Assembly (NCBI GenBank): GCA_017446455.1
Contig: JAFSQV010000084.1
Coordinates: 1-49,291 of the forward strand
DNA from: Paludibacteraceae bacterium
Lineage (GTDB): Bacteria > Bacteroidota > Bacteroidia > Bacteroidales > Paludibacteraceae
Length of the DNA: 49,291 bases
Direction: 5' to 3'
Below, piece after piece: positions 24,999 through 33,487 of the stretch. The notes under the pieces were generated by a model that saw only the letters and a list, made by a program, of their open reading frames with translations, had not been told where the DNA came from and did not search any database. The translations under genes were made by a program, and so were the position numbers. Position 1 is the stretch's first letter; each line of letters begins with the position of its first letter.

Positions 24999-27014
24999 TT
25001 ACTTCGTCACCCTATCTACAGCGCGCAAAATAGGCTCAATCGTCGGTGCTTCACCTACGGCCTGAATGAGCCACTCCTTCGGCGTCAGGCGGCCTAAGCG
25101 ATAGATACGCATATATTCATATGCAAAATCTTTCTGCGTCTTGCATTGCGCCAGGTGCTCCTCTAACTGATACTGCACGATATGCCCGAGCGGATAGTTC
25201 GGTAGGTACATCGGTGCATTCACCATGTGGCTGTACACGGCCAACAAGATACAATCGTGTTCACCCAGGACCGGCTCGTAGTATGCATTCCATACCTCCC
25301 TGGCAATCGCCTGCGTGGCTTCGCACAGCTCTTTCGGCGTAGCCTTCGGGTGCGCATAAATCCACTGCCACATACGCATATCGACGAGGCTCACACCCAT
25401 GATCTCGTACATCGACCAGAACTGATCGAGAACTGCGTCATTGCTGATTGATGATTGATGATTGGTGATTTTAGCGCCCGGCAGCAGCTGCAAGTCGCGT
25501 TGTTGCCAAAGGAACGCACTGGCCTCCGTATAGGCGGTGTTGGGCACGCCGGAGAGCATGTAATAGTCGATATAGTACATGTCGAGCACCTGCTCCACGC
25601 AGTGACCGAACTCATGTACGGCGATGTTATAGCCCTTGTAATCCATGCCGGAAGCAGGGATGCGGGTGCGGAGCCGCGCGTCTTCTTTGCGACCCAAACA
25701 CGGCCATGCGTGTCCTGAACCGCGGGCGGGTTCTACGACGATATGATGGGCGATAGCGCGGGCATCTTCGCTATAGAAACCCATGCTCGTCAGCAGTCGC
25801 CACATGTCTGCCGCAAACGCATTCGCGTCCGGATAGAGATCGCGGGTCTGCGCACTCAGCGCATCTTCGTCCAAGGCTGCACGGGCTTTGAAGCCGTCGT
25901 ACCAAATATCATACGGGCGCAAGTCCCTACCCAAGCGCTCGCGGATGACGGCCGCCACTTGCTGCACCTGCGGCGAACCCACCAAAGCTCTAAACAGACT
26001 GTCTAATTCCTCCGCCGGAATCTCTACCCCTTCTTCGAAGTTACGGATGATGCCAGTGGGCGCGGTCGGACAATACGGGTCGGCAGCGAAATACGCCTGC
26101 GCGATCTCGAGTATCCGCTCGTAGCGGGTGTAGGGCTCGCTCAGTCCTTGGTCAGAGTACGGTTTCCAAATATACTCTGCCCCATTTATCGCCGCCTGCG
26201 GGATCGTCTGATCGACGATGCGCTGCATCACCTGATAGATCATCTCCTGCCGCTCATCCCTTGTACTTTGTACATTGTCCTTTGTACATTGTACATTGTC
26301 CTTCGTACATTGTACATCGTCCCTTTGTCCCTTATACAGCGCCTTGAGTTCATCGCGCAGGTTCCAGTGGCTGAGCAATATCTTGTCTTCCGGCCAGAGT
26401 TGGCGACCGTCTTCCGTGCGGAGGTTGCCCATATAGATATTATAGTCCGCGATATAGTTCTCGGCCTTGGCATTGGCCTGCGCCATGCGGGTATTGACCT
26501 CTGCCGGCACGCGCGTCGTGAACACGTCTCCCATGCGGGCGAAAGCCCACTCCTGGCGGCTCCAGTGCTTGCCCAGCGTGTTCTTCTCCTCGAGCGTGTA
26601 ATGCGGGAAGTTCAGGATAGTGATGAAGGCGAGTTTGTTCGCGAACATATCGTCCGAGAAATGCGCCAGCGGACTATAGCCGGAGAGGATCCAGTCCGGT
26701 GTCTGCGGCTCGGCGGCATTGGTCAACTGAGTCGGGCGCAGCAACTCTACTGTCAGCATGTCGGCCGACTGAAAGAGGTTCTCAAACGCCCTGCTGAGGG
26801 ACTCAAAGAGCGCTACGCGCTCGCTGTCGGTCTTACAGGTGTGGTCGGCGATAAACTGCTCCAACTCCTCCTGTGTACCGTCTGCCGGCGTCCATAACGC
26901 CCGTACTTGTTGTTCACCACGCGGATAATCCATCGTCTCTGTCTTTTTCGCTGTGCATGCCGTCAGGCCTATCATCGCGCCGATCGCCATGCAGAATAAT
27001 GTGTTATGTTTCAT
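24999..27014 (-). CDS. Lipoprotein zinc metallopeptidase (HEFGH gluzincin)
   Basis: The protein has 671 residues. MKHNTLFCMAIGAMIGLTAC is a lipoprotein signal with the Cys at 20. H467-E468-F-G-H471 is the zinc site, and E497 in AYTEASA, 29 residues after E468, is a plausible third ligand, as in M3/M2-type gluzincins. The C-terminal half is helical with conserved-looking NAPMYLPNYPLGHIVQYQLEEHL. It is probably attached to the membrane facing the periplasm or surface and digests peptides. The gene starts 12 bp after the stop of the ADH-ALDH fusion gene, so it is likely transcribed with it. Two 7-bp arrays are translated in frame: residues about 231-252 (three copies of a DNVQCTK-like heptapeptide) and about 511-522 (TNHQSSISN). 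Confidence 0.85.
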   Translation of the reverse strand: MKHNTLFCMAIGAMIGLTACTAKKTETMDYPRGEQQVRALWTPADGTQEELEQFIADHTCKTDSERVALFESLSRAFENLFQSADMLTVELLRPTQLTNAAEPQTPDWILSGYSPLAHFSDDMFANKLAFITILNFPHYTLEEKNTLGKHWSRQEWAFARMGDVFTTRVPAEVNTRMAQANAKAENYIADYNIYMGNLRTEDGRQLWPEDKILLSHWNLRDELKALYKGQRDDVQCTKDNVQCTKDNVQSTRDERQEMIYQVMQRIVDQTIPQAAINGAEYIWKPYSDQGLSEPYTRYERILEIAQAYFAADPYCPTAPTGIIRNFEEGVEIPAEELDSLFRALVGSPQVQQVAAVIRERLGRDLRPYDIWYDGFKARAALDEDALSAQTRDLYPDANAFAADMWRLLTSMGFYSEDARAIAHHIVVEPARGSGHAWPCLGRKEDARLRTRIPASGMDYKGYNIAVHEFGHCVEQVLDMYYIDYYMLSGVPNTAYTEASAFLWQQRDLQLLPGAKITNHQSSISNDAVLDQFWSMYEIMGVSLVDMRMWQWIYAHPKATPKELCEATQAIAREVWNAYYEPVLGEHDCILLAVYSHMVNAPMYLPNYPLGHIVQYQLEEHLAQCKTQKDFAYEYMRIYRLGRLTPKEWLIQAVGEAPTIEPILRAVDRVTK
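25440..25474 (-). repeat. 7-bp-period array inside the metallopeptidase gene (3' part)
   Basis: Heptamers attgctg, attgatg, attgatg, attggtg, attttag on the + strand. On the minus strand they are read in frame as KITNHQSSISN. Confidence 0.8.
26261..26323 (-). repeat. Nine-copy 7-bp-period array inside the metallopeptidase gene (5' part)
   Basis: Nine in-phase heptamers: ttgtact, ttgtaca, ttgtcct, ttgtaca, ttgtaca, ttgtcct, tcgtaca, ttgtaca, tcgtccc. Three heptamers make 21 bp, so the protein shows a perfect 7-residue period (DDVQCTK, DNVQCTK, DNVQSTR). This is the longest array in the window. Confidence 0.88.
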
Positions 27015-27026
27015 AATTGGTCTTAT

Positions 27027-29630
27027 TTATCGTTCGAAAAGCCGTAGCAGCCGCATCTTCGTTTGTCCGGCTTTGCCGCCATACGGATGCTCGCGCAGCG
27101 AGAGATTAAACCGCGTGCGGCCTTTGAGCACCGTCTGCGGGTGGGTAAACTCACGGAAACCCCATTCGCTGTGGTACGCACCCATACCCGAATGGCCGGT
27201 GCCGTTGAAGGGCACACCCTTGACCATCATGTGGATACATACCTCGTTGATACATCCGCCGCCGAACTGCTGGGTCTGCATCACGCGGTTGGCCCAGCGC
27301 ATGTTCTTGGTGAACACATACATCGCCAGCGGGTGCTCGCGGTCGGCGATCACGTCCATCAACTCGTCCACCTCCGCATCTTTGAACGGCACGATCGGCA
27401 GCAGCGGACAGAACAGCTCGTGCTGCACGATAGGCTCGTCTATATGCACCGGATAGATCATCGTCGGCGCATATCGGCGCGTCTCTTTGTCGCCTGATCC
27501 GCCGAACACGATTCGCTCTCGGTACTCGTCCGCCAAGTTCGCGCACTTGTCGTACGAGGCGTCGGTGATGAGTCTCGGGTACTCGTCATTCGTCTCCGCA
27601 TGTTCGCCGATCTGGGCCACAAAAGCGGCTTGGAGTTCTTTGAGGAAATCGTCCGCTACTTCTTCGGCCACCGCTATCTGGTTGATGTTGATGCATATCT
27701 GGCCGGCGTTGAGCAGCTTGAAGAACGCGATCTTACGCGCCGCATCTTTGAGGTCCGCGTCGGCACGTACGACGCACCAGTTGCCGGTCTCGCCGCCTAA
27801 CTCCAAGGCTACCGGCGTCAGGTTCTTGGCGGCTTCCGCGAGCACGTGTTTGCCCACCGACGGACTGCCGGTGTAGAATATCTTATCCCATCGCTGCGCC
27901 AGGCACATGTCGGCTACGTCGTGTCCGCCGTCTATCAGCGTCACGTATTCCGGAGGGAAAACCTCCGCGAAGAATTTCTTCAGCGCGGCCGTTGAGGCAG
28001 CGGATTTCGAACTGGACTTGATGACCACCGTGTTGCCGCCGCACATCGCCGAGGCTACGACACCTATCGTCAGAAGTATCGGGAAATTGAACGGACTGAT
28101 GACGAGCGTCACGCCGTACGGCATCTTATAGACCTTGGTGAAGATACTTGGCCAGCACATCAGGCCGCTGAAATGAATCTCCGGTCTACTCCATCGGCGC
28201 AGACCCGATATCATCTCGTTTACCTCGGTGATGATTGGTCCGATATCGCATAGGTAAGCTTCTAACTCACTCCGTCCGAGGTCTTCGCGCAAGGCGCCGA
28301 TTAACTCGTCCTGATGGGCTATCACCGCCGCTTTGAGGCGTTTGAGTTGCTTGATACGCCATGCTATCGGCAGTGTCTCGCCGGTTCTAAAGAATTTCCG
28401 CTGCGCGGCTACTATCTCACTTATTCTTTCTTCGGAATACTGTTCGCTGTCCACTGAAGGCTGAGGGGTGATTTTGTCAAGCACCGCCTTGATATCCGCG
28501 TTGCTGAGCGTGACGGGCGCGGAGTAATTGATCGAATCGGCGGCAATCATCGGAATGAGTTTCTCATGGTCGCAAGCGCGCACAGGCGAAACAATCTTAT
28601 CCATACCGCTCGCGGCGATGAGTTCGCGTATCGCCTGCAGGAAATCCGACACGCCGCAGTACTTGGCGATGGCTTCGTAATGGGCCTGACAGGCTTCTTT
28701 CTGGAACTCCAGCACCGGTAGCAGCATCAGCGAGATAGCCTGTCCGTGCGAGAGGTGGTAGGTCGCGCCGATACTATGCGCAAAGGCATGCACATAGCCC
28801 GCCAACTGAGTATTGATGGCATTGCCGCCGTACATCGCCGCCTTCGCCATATTCAAGCGCGCCGCCTGGTTCTCCGGCTCTCGAAGCACAACGGGCAGGT
28901 TCTCCAGAATGATTTTCACGCCTTCCATCGACATGCGCATGTCTTCCGCATCGACCTCGGTGTCGCTCACCGCACCTTCGATACAATGACTCAGCGCATC
29001 GATGCCGCAAGCGGCTGTCACGGTTTTCGGAGCATGGATCGTCAGTTCGCTATCGTGAATGACGTGCGTCACGTTAAGTCCGATCAGCACAGTGGAACTC
29101 TTTGCGCCGTGGTCATTCGTCACGACTGCCCCAACGGTCAGTTCGGCTCCTGTTCCGGCAGTAGAGGGCACCATGATAAGCGGTAAGGTCTCTCTGGGGA
29201 CCGGCAGGAACTTCAAAAGCAGCGCTTTTACCGGCACATGCGGCATCTTGCAGCCTGCAGCAATCATCTTGCAACTGTCCATGACACTACCGCCGCCAAG
29301 CGCGATGATGGCTTCGGCTTTGGTCTCCAATGCCTGCGCCCTACCCGCTTCTATAATGGCTATCGTCGGCTCGGAGTGGATGTCGCAGAAGAGCGAAGCG
29401 GCAATACCTGCGGCTTCAAGCGATTCTAATATCGCGGCGTCGTAGCCTAATTTATGCAAAGTCTCGTCGGTCACTACCAGCACGTGCTTGTAGCCCGCTT
29501 TCTTGCACATCGCGCCGATCTCGCGCCGCGCGCCATGCCCGGCCGTCACTTCCGGCTCCGGCAGCGGAATAGTATGTATCACCTTCCCCGGCAACCGGTG
29601 AATCTGTTTTCTAAAACGATAGGTATCCAT
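27027..29630 (-). CDS. Fusion of iron-containing alcohol dehydrogenase (N) and aldehyde dehydrogenase (C)
   Basis: The protein has 867 residues in one uninterrupted frame. Residues about 20-390 are a group III (Fe-dependent) alcohol dehydrogenase: GGGSVMDSCK (112-121) and PSTAGTGAE (155-163) bind NAD, and the metal ligands fit D211, H215, H281 and H295 (GIDALSHCIEG; HAFAHSIGATYHLSHG). Residues about 400-850 are an aldehyde dehydrogenase closest in look to class 3 enzymes (SPFNFP 512-517; ELGGE with E610; NAGQIC with catalytic C646). The order is the reverse of AdhE, whose acylating ALDH is N-terminal and Fe-ADH C-terminal. It could oxidise an alcohol through a held aldehyde to an acid, or run backwards. 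Substrate unknown. It is the first gene of an operon with the metallopeptidase. Confidence 0.95.
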   Translation of the reverse strand: MDTYRFRKQIHRLPGKVIHTIPLPEPEVTAGHGARREIGAMCKKAGYKHVLVVTDETLHKLGYDAAILESLEAAGIAASLFCDIHSEPTIAIIEAGRAQALETKAEAIIALGGGSVMDSCKMIAAGCKMPHVPVKALLLKFLPVPRETLPLIMVPSTAGTGAELTVGAVVTNDHGAKSSTVLIGLNVTHVIHDSELTIHAPKTVTAACGIDALSHCIEGAVSDTEVDAEDMRMSMEGVKIILENLPVVLREPENQAARLNMAKAAMYGGNAINTQLAGYVHAFAHSIGATYHLSHGQAISLMLLPVLEFQKEACQAHYEAIAKYCGVSDFLQAIRELIAASGMDKIVSPVRACDHEKLIPMIAADSINYSAPVTLSNADIKAVLDKITPQPSVDSEQYSEERISEIVAAQRKFFRTGETLPIAWRIKQLKRLKAAVIAHQDELIGALREDLGRSELEAYLCDIGPIITEVNEMISGLRRWSRPEIHFSGLMCWPSIFTKVYKMPYGVTLVISPFNFPILLTIGVVASAMCGGNTVVIKSSSKSAASTAALKKFFAEVFPPEYVTLIDGGHDVADMCLAQRWDKIFYTGSPSVGKHVLAEAAKNLTPVALELGGETGNWCVVRADADLKDAARKIAFFKLLNAGQICININQIAVAEEVADDFLKELQAAFVAQIGEHAETNDEYPRLITDASYDKCANLADEYRERIVFGGSGDKETRRYAPTMIYPVHIDEPIVQHELFCPLLPIVPFKDAEVDELMDVIADREHPLAMYVFTKNMRWANRVMQTQQFGGGCINEVCIHMMVKGVPFNGTGHSGMGAYHSEWGFREFTHPQTVLKGRTRFNLSLREHPYGGKAGQTKMRLLRLFER

Positions 29631-29650
29631 AGTTCAACAATTTTGCGGGG

Positions 29651-29681
29651 CAAAATTACAAAAAAAATCTGATATGTGCAA
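29651..29681 (-). promoter_or_regulatory. Promoter of the ADH-ALDH fusion gene
   Basis: Minus strand: TTGCACAT (29674-29681), 15 bp, TAATTTTG (29651-29658), about 20 bp from the ATG at 29630. Confidence 0.86.
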
Positions 29682-29730
29682 ATAAATCTGCCACAAAACG
29701 GAATTGTGCCGATTTTTAACGAGGATTGGA

Positions 29731-29788
29731 GTCCGTTAGTACTGTTAGGTTTCCCCTACATAGGGAAACTAACGTACGTACTAAGGAC
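29731..29788. repeat. Long inverted repeat (hairpin A) in a non-coding gap
   Basis: The outer arms are GTCC-g-TTAGTAC and GTACTAA-GGAC. The inner arms are GTTA-g-GTTTCCC and GGGAAAC-TAAC with loop CTACATA. The gap 29631-30069 has no gene. Confidence 0.75.
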
Positions 29789-29914
29789 GTCGTTCCATTC
29801 CTGTTAACTCCCACTTTCATGATTTTTTGCTTTCATTCCCGCGACCATCTCGCGACCATTACGGACGTCACCGTTACGTATTGGTCCGGCTGCTTGGCTG
29901 TTGTGGCCCAGCCT
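29789..29914. other. Non-coding stretch between two long hairpins
   Basis: No convincing gene. It holds a short direct repeat (cgcgaccat twice, 29840-29858) and small inverted pairs such as GGCTG/CAGCC. It could belong to a small RNA or a decayed mobile element. Confidence 0.4.
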
Positions 29915-29963
29915 CTTAGTAGGTCTATACCTATTATATAAGGTATAGACCTACTCTACTAAG
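29915..29963. repeat. Long inverted repeat (hairpin B), 15-bp perfect arms
   Basis: AGTAGGTCTATACCT (29918-29932) and AGGTATAGACCTACT (29941-29955) are perfect complements around an 8-nt loop. Flanking CTT/AAG extends the symmetry after a short offset. A small GCGGG-CTA-CCCGC hairpin follows near 29970. There is no U-tract. Confidence 0.85.
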
Positions 29964-30029
29964 GGGGCTTGCGGGCTACCCGCCAAAATCTGTCATTAAA
30001 TTTTATCAGCCACAAAAATCACTTAATAT

Positions 30030-30060
30030 TTGCGTATATCAGAAAAATATTGTATCTTTG
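30030..30060 (+). promoter_or_regulatory. Promoter of the DUF3667 gene
   Basis: TTGCGTAT (30030-30037), 15 bp, TATCTTTG (30053-30060). The ATG at 30070 is the first usable start; an in-frame ATG at 30058 overlaps the -7 box. Confidence 0.86.
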
Positions 30061-30069
30061 CGGCGAATT

Positions 30070-30921
30070 ATGAAAAAAGGCAAGATACATACGTGGAGGG
30101 AAGCGATGCGGGCATGGTTTGCGGAGCGGGGAAAGACCTTGCGGGCATGGAGAGAAGCGATGCGGGAGCGGATGAAAGCATGGCGGGAGCGGCAGACGCA
30201 GGAATACGGCGAGGTAGAGGCGACAAGCAAGCGCATCACCATCGAGAGCGTGACATCGAACTTCCTCGACGTATGGGGTTTCGGCAATAAGAATATCTTC
30301 ATCACCCTCAAGCACCTGTTCTGGCGTCCGGGATTCATGATGCGCGACTACCTTGAAGGTCGCCGCGGACGATTGATGCAACCTGTTATGATGTTAGTAG
30401 TGCTAACCTTGGGCCTGATGCTGTTGGGGAAAATACTACCTGTGGAGATTATGCCCCGCGAATCAGCAACCTTGCATTTCTCGGAAGCACGTGCTCAATT
30501 AGACGGCTCGAATCCCGATGATGCTAAAACACTTCAGCTCTTAAATGCCGTAGAGCAGTTCTCTATGTATATGGAGAAAATACGTCAATGGGAAGAAGAG
30601 CATCCGGATTTCGGGCTGCTCTTTAAGTTTTCGATTACTATGTTGCTCATGTGGTTGCTGTTCCGTAAAGTGGGAGACAAAACCTATAATTTCGCAGAGA
30701 TCATGACGGTTGTATGCTATGCGATATGCCAGTTACAGGTGATTTCCATCGTATGGTTACTCTGCACGGCGTGGTGGCATCCACAGATAAGTTTTAATCC
30801 CTTTATCTTCCCGTTTTACATCGCTCACATCGTGTTTTTCATCGATTTCCAGCAGCTTTTCCAACGCCGTTGGTGGTCCACGCTTTGGCGCACGATTGTG
30901 GCACTATTCTTTGTGTTCTGA
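30070..30921 (+). CDS. DUF3667 family membrane protein without the usual zinc ribbon
   Basis: The protein has 283 residues. ITIESVTSNFLDVWGFGNKNIFITLKHLFWRPGFMMRDYLEGRRGRLMQPVMMLVV (about 57-112) is the DUF3667 signature. It is followed by about four or five membrane helices to the C-terminus. Family members normally begin with a CxxC...CxxC zinc ribbon. Here the first 45 residues instead form an Arg/Trp-rich amphipathic stretch with a repeated unit (TWREAMRAWF, AWREAMRERM, AWRERQ), encoded by near-identical DNA repeats in 30092-30192. The role of the family is unknown. The following gene starts 1 bp after the stop, indicating an operon with the lipid A deacylase-like gene. Confidence 0.85.
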   Translation: MKKGKIHTWREAMRAWFAERGKTLRAWREAMRERMKAWRERQTQEYGEVEATSKRITIESVTSNFLDVWGFGNKNIFITLKHLFWRPGFMMRDYLEGRRGRLMQPVMMLVVLTLGLMLLGKILPVEIMPRESATLHFSEARAQLDGSNPDDAKTLQLLNAVEQFSMYMEKIRQWEEEHPDFGLLFKFSITMLLMWLLFRKVGDKTYNFAEIMTVVCYAICQLQVISIVWLLCTAWWHPQISFNPFIFPFYIAHIVFFIDFQQLFQRRWWSTLWRTIVALFFVF

Positions 30922-30922
30922 T

Positions 30923-32233
30923 ATGAGAGAGATCCTGCTTTTCATAGTCCTTTGCGCGAGCCTCACGAGTCAGGCGATGCCGCATTACGAGTTGGCGTAT
31001 AAGCTGACGGGTAATGGTTCGATGATGATGCCCGACGGCAAGGTCGATCAGTTCGTGCAGCGGCCTGTCTTAGGCGGTTCGTTTGCCGTAGAGTTCCTGC
31101 CCACCGGCCGCTGGCATTGCTTGCAGCAATGGAACAATGCGTCGATAGGCGTCGGGGCGACGTACCTGAACCTCGGCAATGAGGCGTTCTTAGGTTCGGC
31201 TATTGCGGCTTACGGCTATATGAATCAGCCTTTCTATAACGGCGAGCACTTCCGTATCGGCATTCGTCCGACCATCGGATTAGCCGCCGTGACGAAGACC
31301 TACCGCAATACCCTACCCGCCGAATATGCGCCATACAGCATTGCGCAGAAAGACGGTAAGTTGGTAGCAAACTGGTCTATCGGTTCGATCCTCAATGCGT
31401 ACCTGACGGTGGACTTGTACATGGATTTCCCCATCAAAGACGGCTGGGAGATCACGCTCGCCGGCGGATGGCATCATATCAGCAACGGCTCCGTCATGCA
31501 CCCGAATGCGGGCTATAACATGTTCGGCGGAGAGTTGGGATTGCGATATCATCCGGAAGTACAAAGTGACAATGTACAAGGTACAAAGGGAAAGCCGAAG
31601 CGGATGACGACGAAGGAGTTGCACGAAGAGGTCACGAAGCCATGGGCGGTGGAGATCAGCGCGACGGGCGGCATGAAGCAGAACTACTACAAGGATAATA
31701 TCAACGGCATGCGGTTCTACGGCATCGCGACGCTCAAAGCCGCGGCGTACTGGGTACCGGTAAGTATCTTCCGTCTCGGCGCCGGTGTGGATGCGTTCTA
31801 CGACGGCTATTACAGCGCGGTGAACGACGACTATGCGGCTGAGAACCCGGGTGCGCCGGTGACCTATTTCGACAAGACCTACCTCCGGACGAGCGATATA
31901 AAGAACTGTTTCCGCGTCGGCATCAGTATTCAGCCGGAGTTTATCATCGGTCATCTCACCGCCGGTATACACGTCGGATTCTATGTCTTCGACCCGATCA
32001 AGAACATAGAGAACAAAGAGGAGATACTTACCAAACACGGCGGCGAACCGTATAACTTAGGGATATTCTATCCCTACGACTTCTCGCAAGCCAGCAATAA
32101 GAAAGACGGATGGTGCTACATGCAGTTCGTGCTGAAGTACCACGTGCTGGACAATCTGTTTGTTCAGTTGGGACTGAAGACCCACGGCGTTCGCGCCGAG
32201 TTCATTGATGCCGGAATAGGCGTGGCCTTTTAG
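30923..32233 (+). CDS. Acyloxyacyl hydrolase / PagL-like lipid A 3-O-deacylase family outer-membrane protein
   Basis: The protein has 436 residues from the ATG at 30923 (MREILLFIVLCASLTSQA, signal peptide). GGWHHISNGSVMHPNAGYN (about 181-199) matches the PagL active-site region, with H185 and S187 as the catalytic His and Ser. Around it lie beta-barrel strands, and the chain ends in GIGVAF as outer-membrane barrels do. It probably removes an acyl chain from lipid A in the outer membrane. Bacteroidota members are longer than Pseudomonas PagL (about 150 residues) and carry an extra C-terminal barrel-like half. A 7-bp array (31561-31588) is translated as QSDNVQGTKGK in a predicted loop between the halves. 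Confidence 0.83.
   Translation: MREILLFIVLCASLTSQAMPHYELAYKLTGNGSMMMPDGKVDQFVQRPVLGGSFAVEFLPTGRWHCLQQWNNASIGVGATYLNLGNEAFLGSAIAAYGYMNQPFYNGEHFRIGIRPTIGLAAVTKTYRNTLPAEYAPYSIAQKDGKLVANWSIGSILNAYLTVDLYMDFPIKDGWEITLAGGWHHISNGSVMHPNAGYNMFGGELGLRYHPEVQSDNVQGTKGKPKRMTTKELHEEVTKPWAVEISATGGMKQNYYKDNINGMRFYGIATLKAAAYWVPVSIFRLGAGVDAFYDGYYSAVNDDYAAENPGAPVTYFDKTYLRTSDIKNCFRVGISIQPEFIIGHLTAGIHVGFYVFDPIKNIENKEEILTKHGGEPYNLGIFYPYDFSQASNKKDGWCYMQFVLKYHVLDNLFVQLGLKTHGVRAEFIDAGIGVAF
31561..31588 (+). repeat. 7-bp-period array inside the PagL-like gene
   Basis: Four heptamers: acaaagt, gacaatg, tacaagg, tacaaag. Translated in frame within VQSDNVQGTKGK. Confidence 0.7.
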
Positions 32234-32234
32234 T

Positions 32235-32262
32235 GGTCAGCGGTCAGTATTCAGCATTCAGT
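32235..32262. repeat. 7-bp-period array between convergent genes
   Basis: Heptamers ggtcagc, ggtcagt, attcagc, attcagt, starting just after the stop of the PagL-like gene and touching the 3' end of the convergent gene. No separate terminator is seen. Confidence 0.75.
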
Positions 32263-33487
32263 TTTTTAGTAACTGATCTTCGATCAGATAGACTTGCTCG
32301 ATGGGTACCCCGTGATCCACGAGTGCTTTTCTGTCGGGCCGGAAGAGGTTAAAGAACTCCTTGGAGGACTTGCACAACTGGCGCGCCTGACGGTAGTTCT
32401 CGACCGCCATGACACGGTCGCCCTGCAGCAACATACAATGACCGTAGTTGATGTAGTCCTTCGGCGAGTTAGCGCCTTTGCGTAAGTGCTCCAGGAGCCA
32501 GCGCGACGCCAGTTCGATATTATCCCACATCATATCCATCCGACCAACCGTCAGATAGGTCAACGCCATCCGGTTTTGGCGCTCATAACTCTCCCCTACA
32601 ATGACGCTGAAGACCCATGTATCGGGTAAGATATCGATGATGCTACGCATGTATTCCTTCTCGGAATTGGTGATGATGGACTGGATGCCATTCATGCTGC
32701 TGTCTTCGCCCGTCTGCTCCAAGAGCGTATGCAATTCCTGCGGCATGTCGTCTGCTCGTAACTCCTTGACAGTCAGGTTCTTAAGCCACTCTTCATTGGT
32801 AGCAAGCACCAACGAGCATAGGGTTTCAAAAGCCTGCTCTCCGTCGTCATTCATCTCCGCGATGGCGTTGGCGAAGGCGTTTTGGAGGTCCGGGAAGAAG
32901 TCTATTCGTACATCGTAATGCGCCAGCAACAGGATGACATTCGACAGACACTGCTCGGCGATCACGTCAGAGCCGTTGTTGATGCCGTCAATGAGGGTAA
33001 GGATGGAGTCTTTCGAGAAGCATTGCCTTAATCCTTGCGAGATAGCCGAGACGGCCATGAGTGCCGTAGCGCCGCGACTCGGGTCACGGATGATATTCGA
33101 CAACCAGTCCAGGTCGTTCTCATTCGGATGCACATGATTGGAGAAATAATGCATGACGGACTGCAGGTTGTCCGCATTAAAGCCGTGCATGATGGGCGAG
33201 AGACCGCGCTTGAGGCGGATAGCGGCATAGACCACATCCGCCAGCACATACGTATTTCCGGTGAGGCGGTCGAGTTCCTTATCGATACCTTCGTCATCGG
33301 CACTGACCCATCGGTCAAAGAGTTCCTGGTATTCCTGCTGCGTATCGAGAAAGAACTTCTCGAATTGATTGGCCTCCCCTAACTCGTTCACCCACGCGCG
33401 CAGGATAGCCAGCGCATGCGTGATCATGCGTTCTCCGAGCGAGCGCTCAACGGTTGCTATTTGTTCTTCCAGCGATTGCGCCATCAT
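32258..33487 (-). CDS. Uncharacterised helical protein with a TPR-like C-terminus
   Basis: The protein has 409 residues with no signal peptide or membrane segment. It is almost entirely predicted helix. The last 90 residues (WVFSVIVGESYERQNRMALTYLTVGRMDMMWDNIELASRWLLEHLRKGANSPKDYINYGHCMLLQGDRVMAVENYRQARQL) look like tetratricopeptide repeats, so protein binding is likely. I do not recognise the family. Its ATG overlaps the stop of the glycosyltransferase gene (ATGA), so the two are co-transcribed and translationally coupled. An accessory role in surface-glycan assembly is possible but unproven. Confidence 0.75.
   Translation of the reverse strand: MMAQSLEEQIATVERSLGERMITHALAILRAWVNELGEANQFEKFFLDTQQEYQELFDRWVSADDEGIDKELDRLTGNTYVLADVVYAAIRLKRGLSPIMHGFNADNLQSVMHYFSNHVHPNENDLDWLSNIIRDPSRGATALMAVSAISQGLRQCFSKDSILTLIDGINNGSDVIAEQCLSNVILLLAHYDVRIDFFPDLQNAFANAIAEMNDDGEQAFETLCSLVLATNEEWLKNLTVKELRADDMPQELHTLLEQTGEDSSMNGIQSIITNSEKEYMRSIIDILPDTWVFSVIVGESYERQNRMALTYLTVGRMDMMWDNIELASRWLLEHLRKGANSPKDYINYGHCMLLQGDRVMAVENYRQARQLCKSSKEFFNLFRPDRKALVDHGVPIEQVYLIEDQLLKN

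Noticed and set aside
26261..26323. Possible CRISPR array
   Set aside because: Units are 7 bp with no spacers and no cas genes nearby; the region is an open reading frame.
27027..29630. Classical AdhE
   Set aside because: Domain order is reversed and the aldehyde dehydrogenase half lacks the look of the acylating CoA-dependent type.
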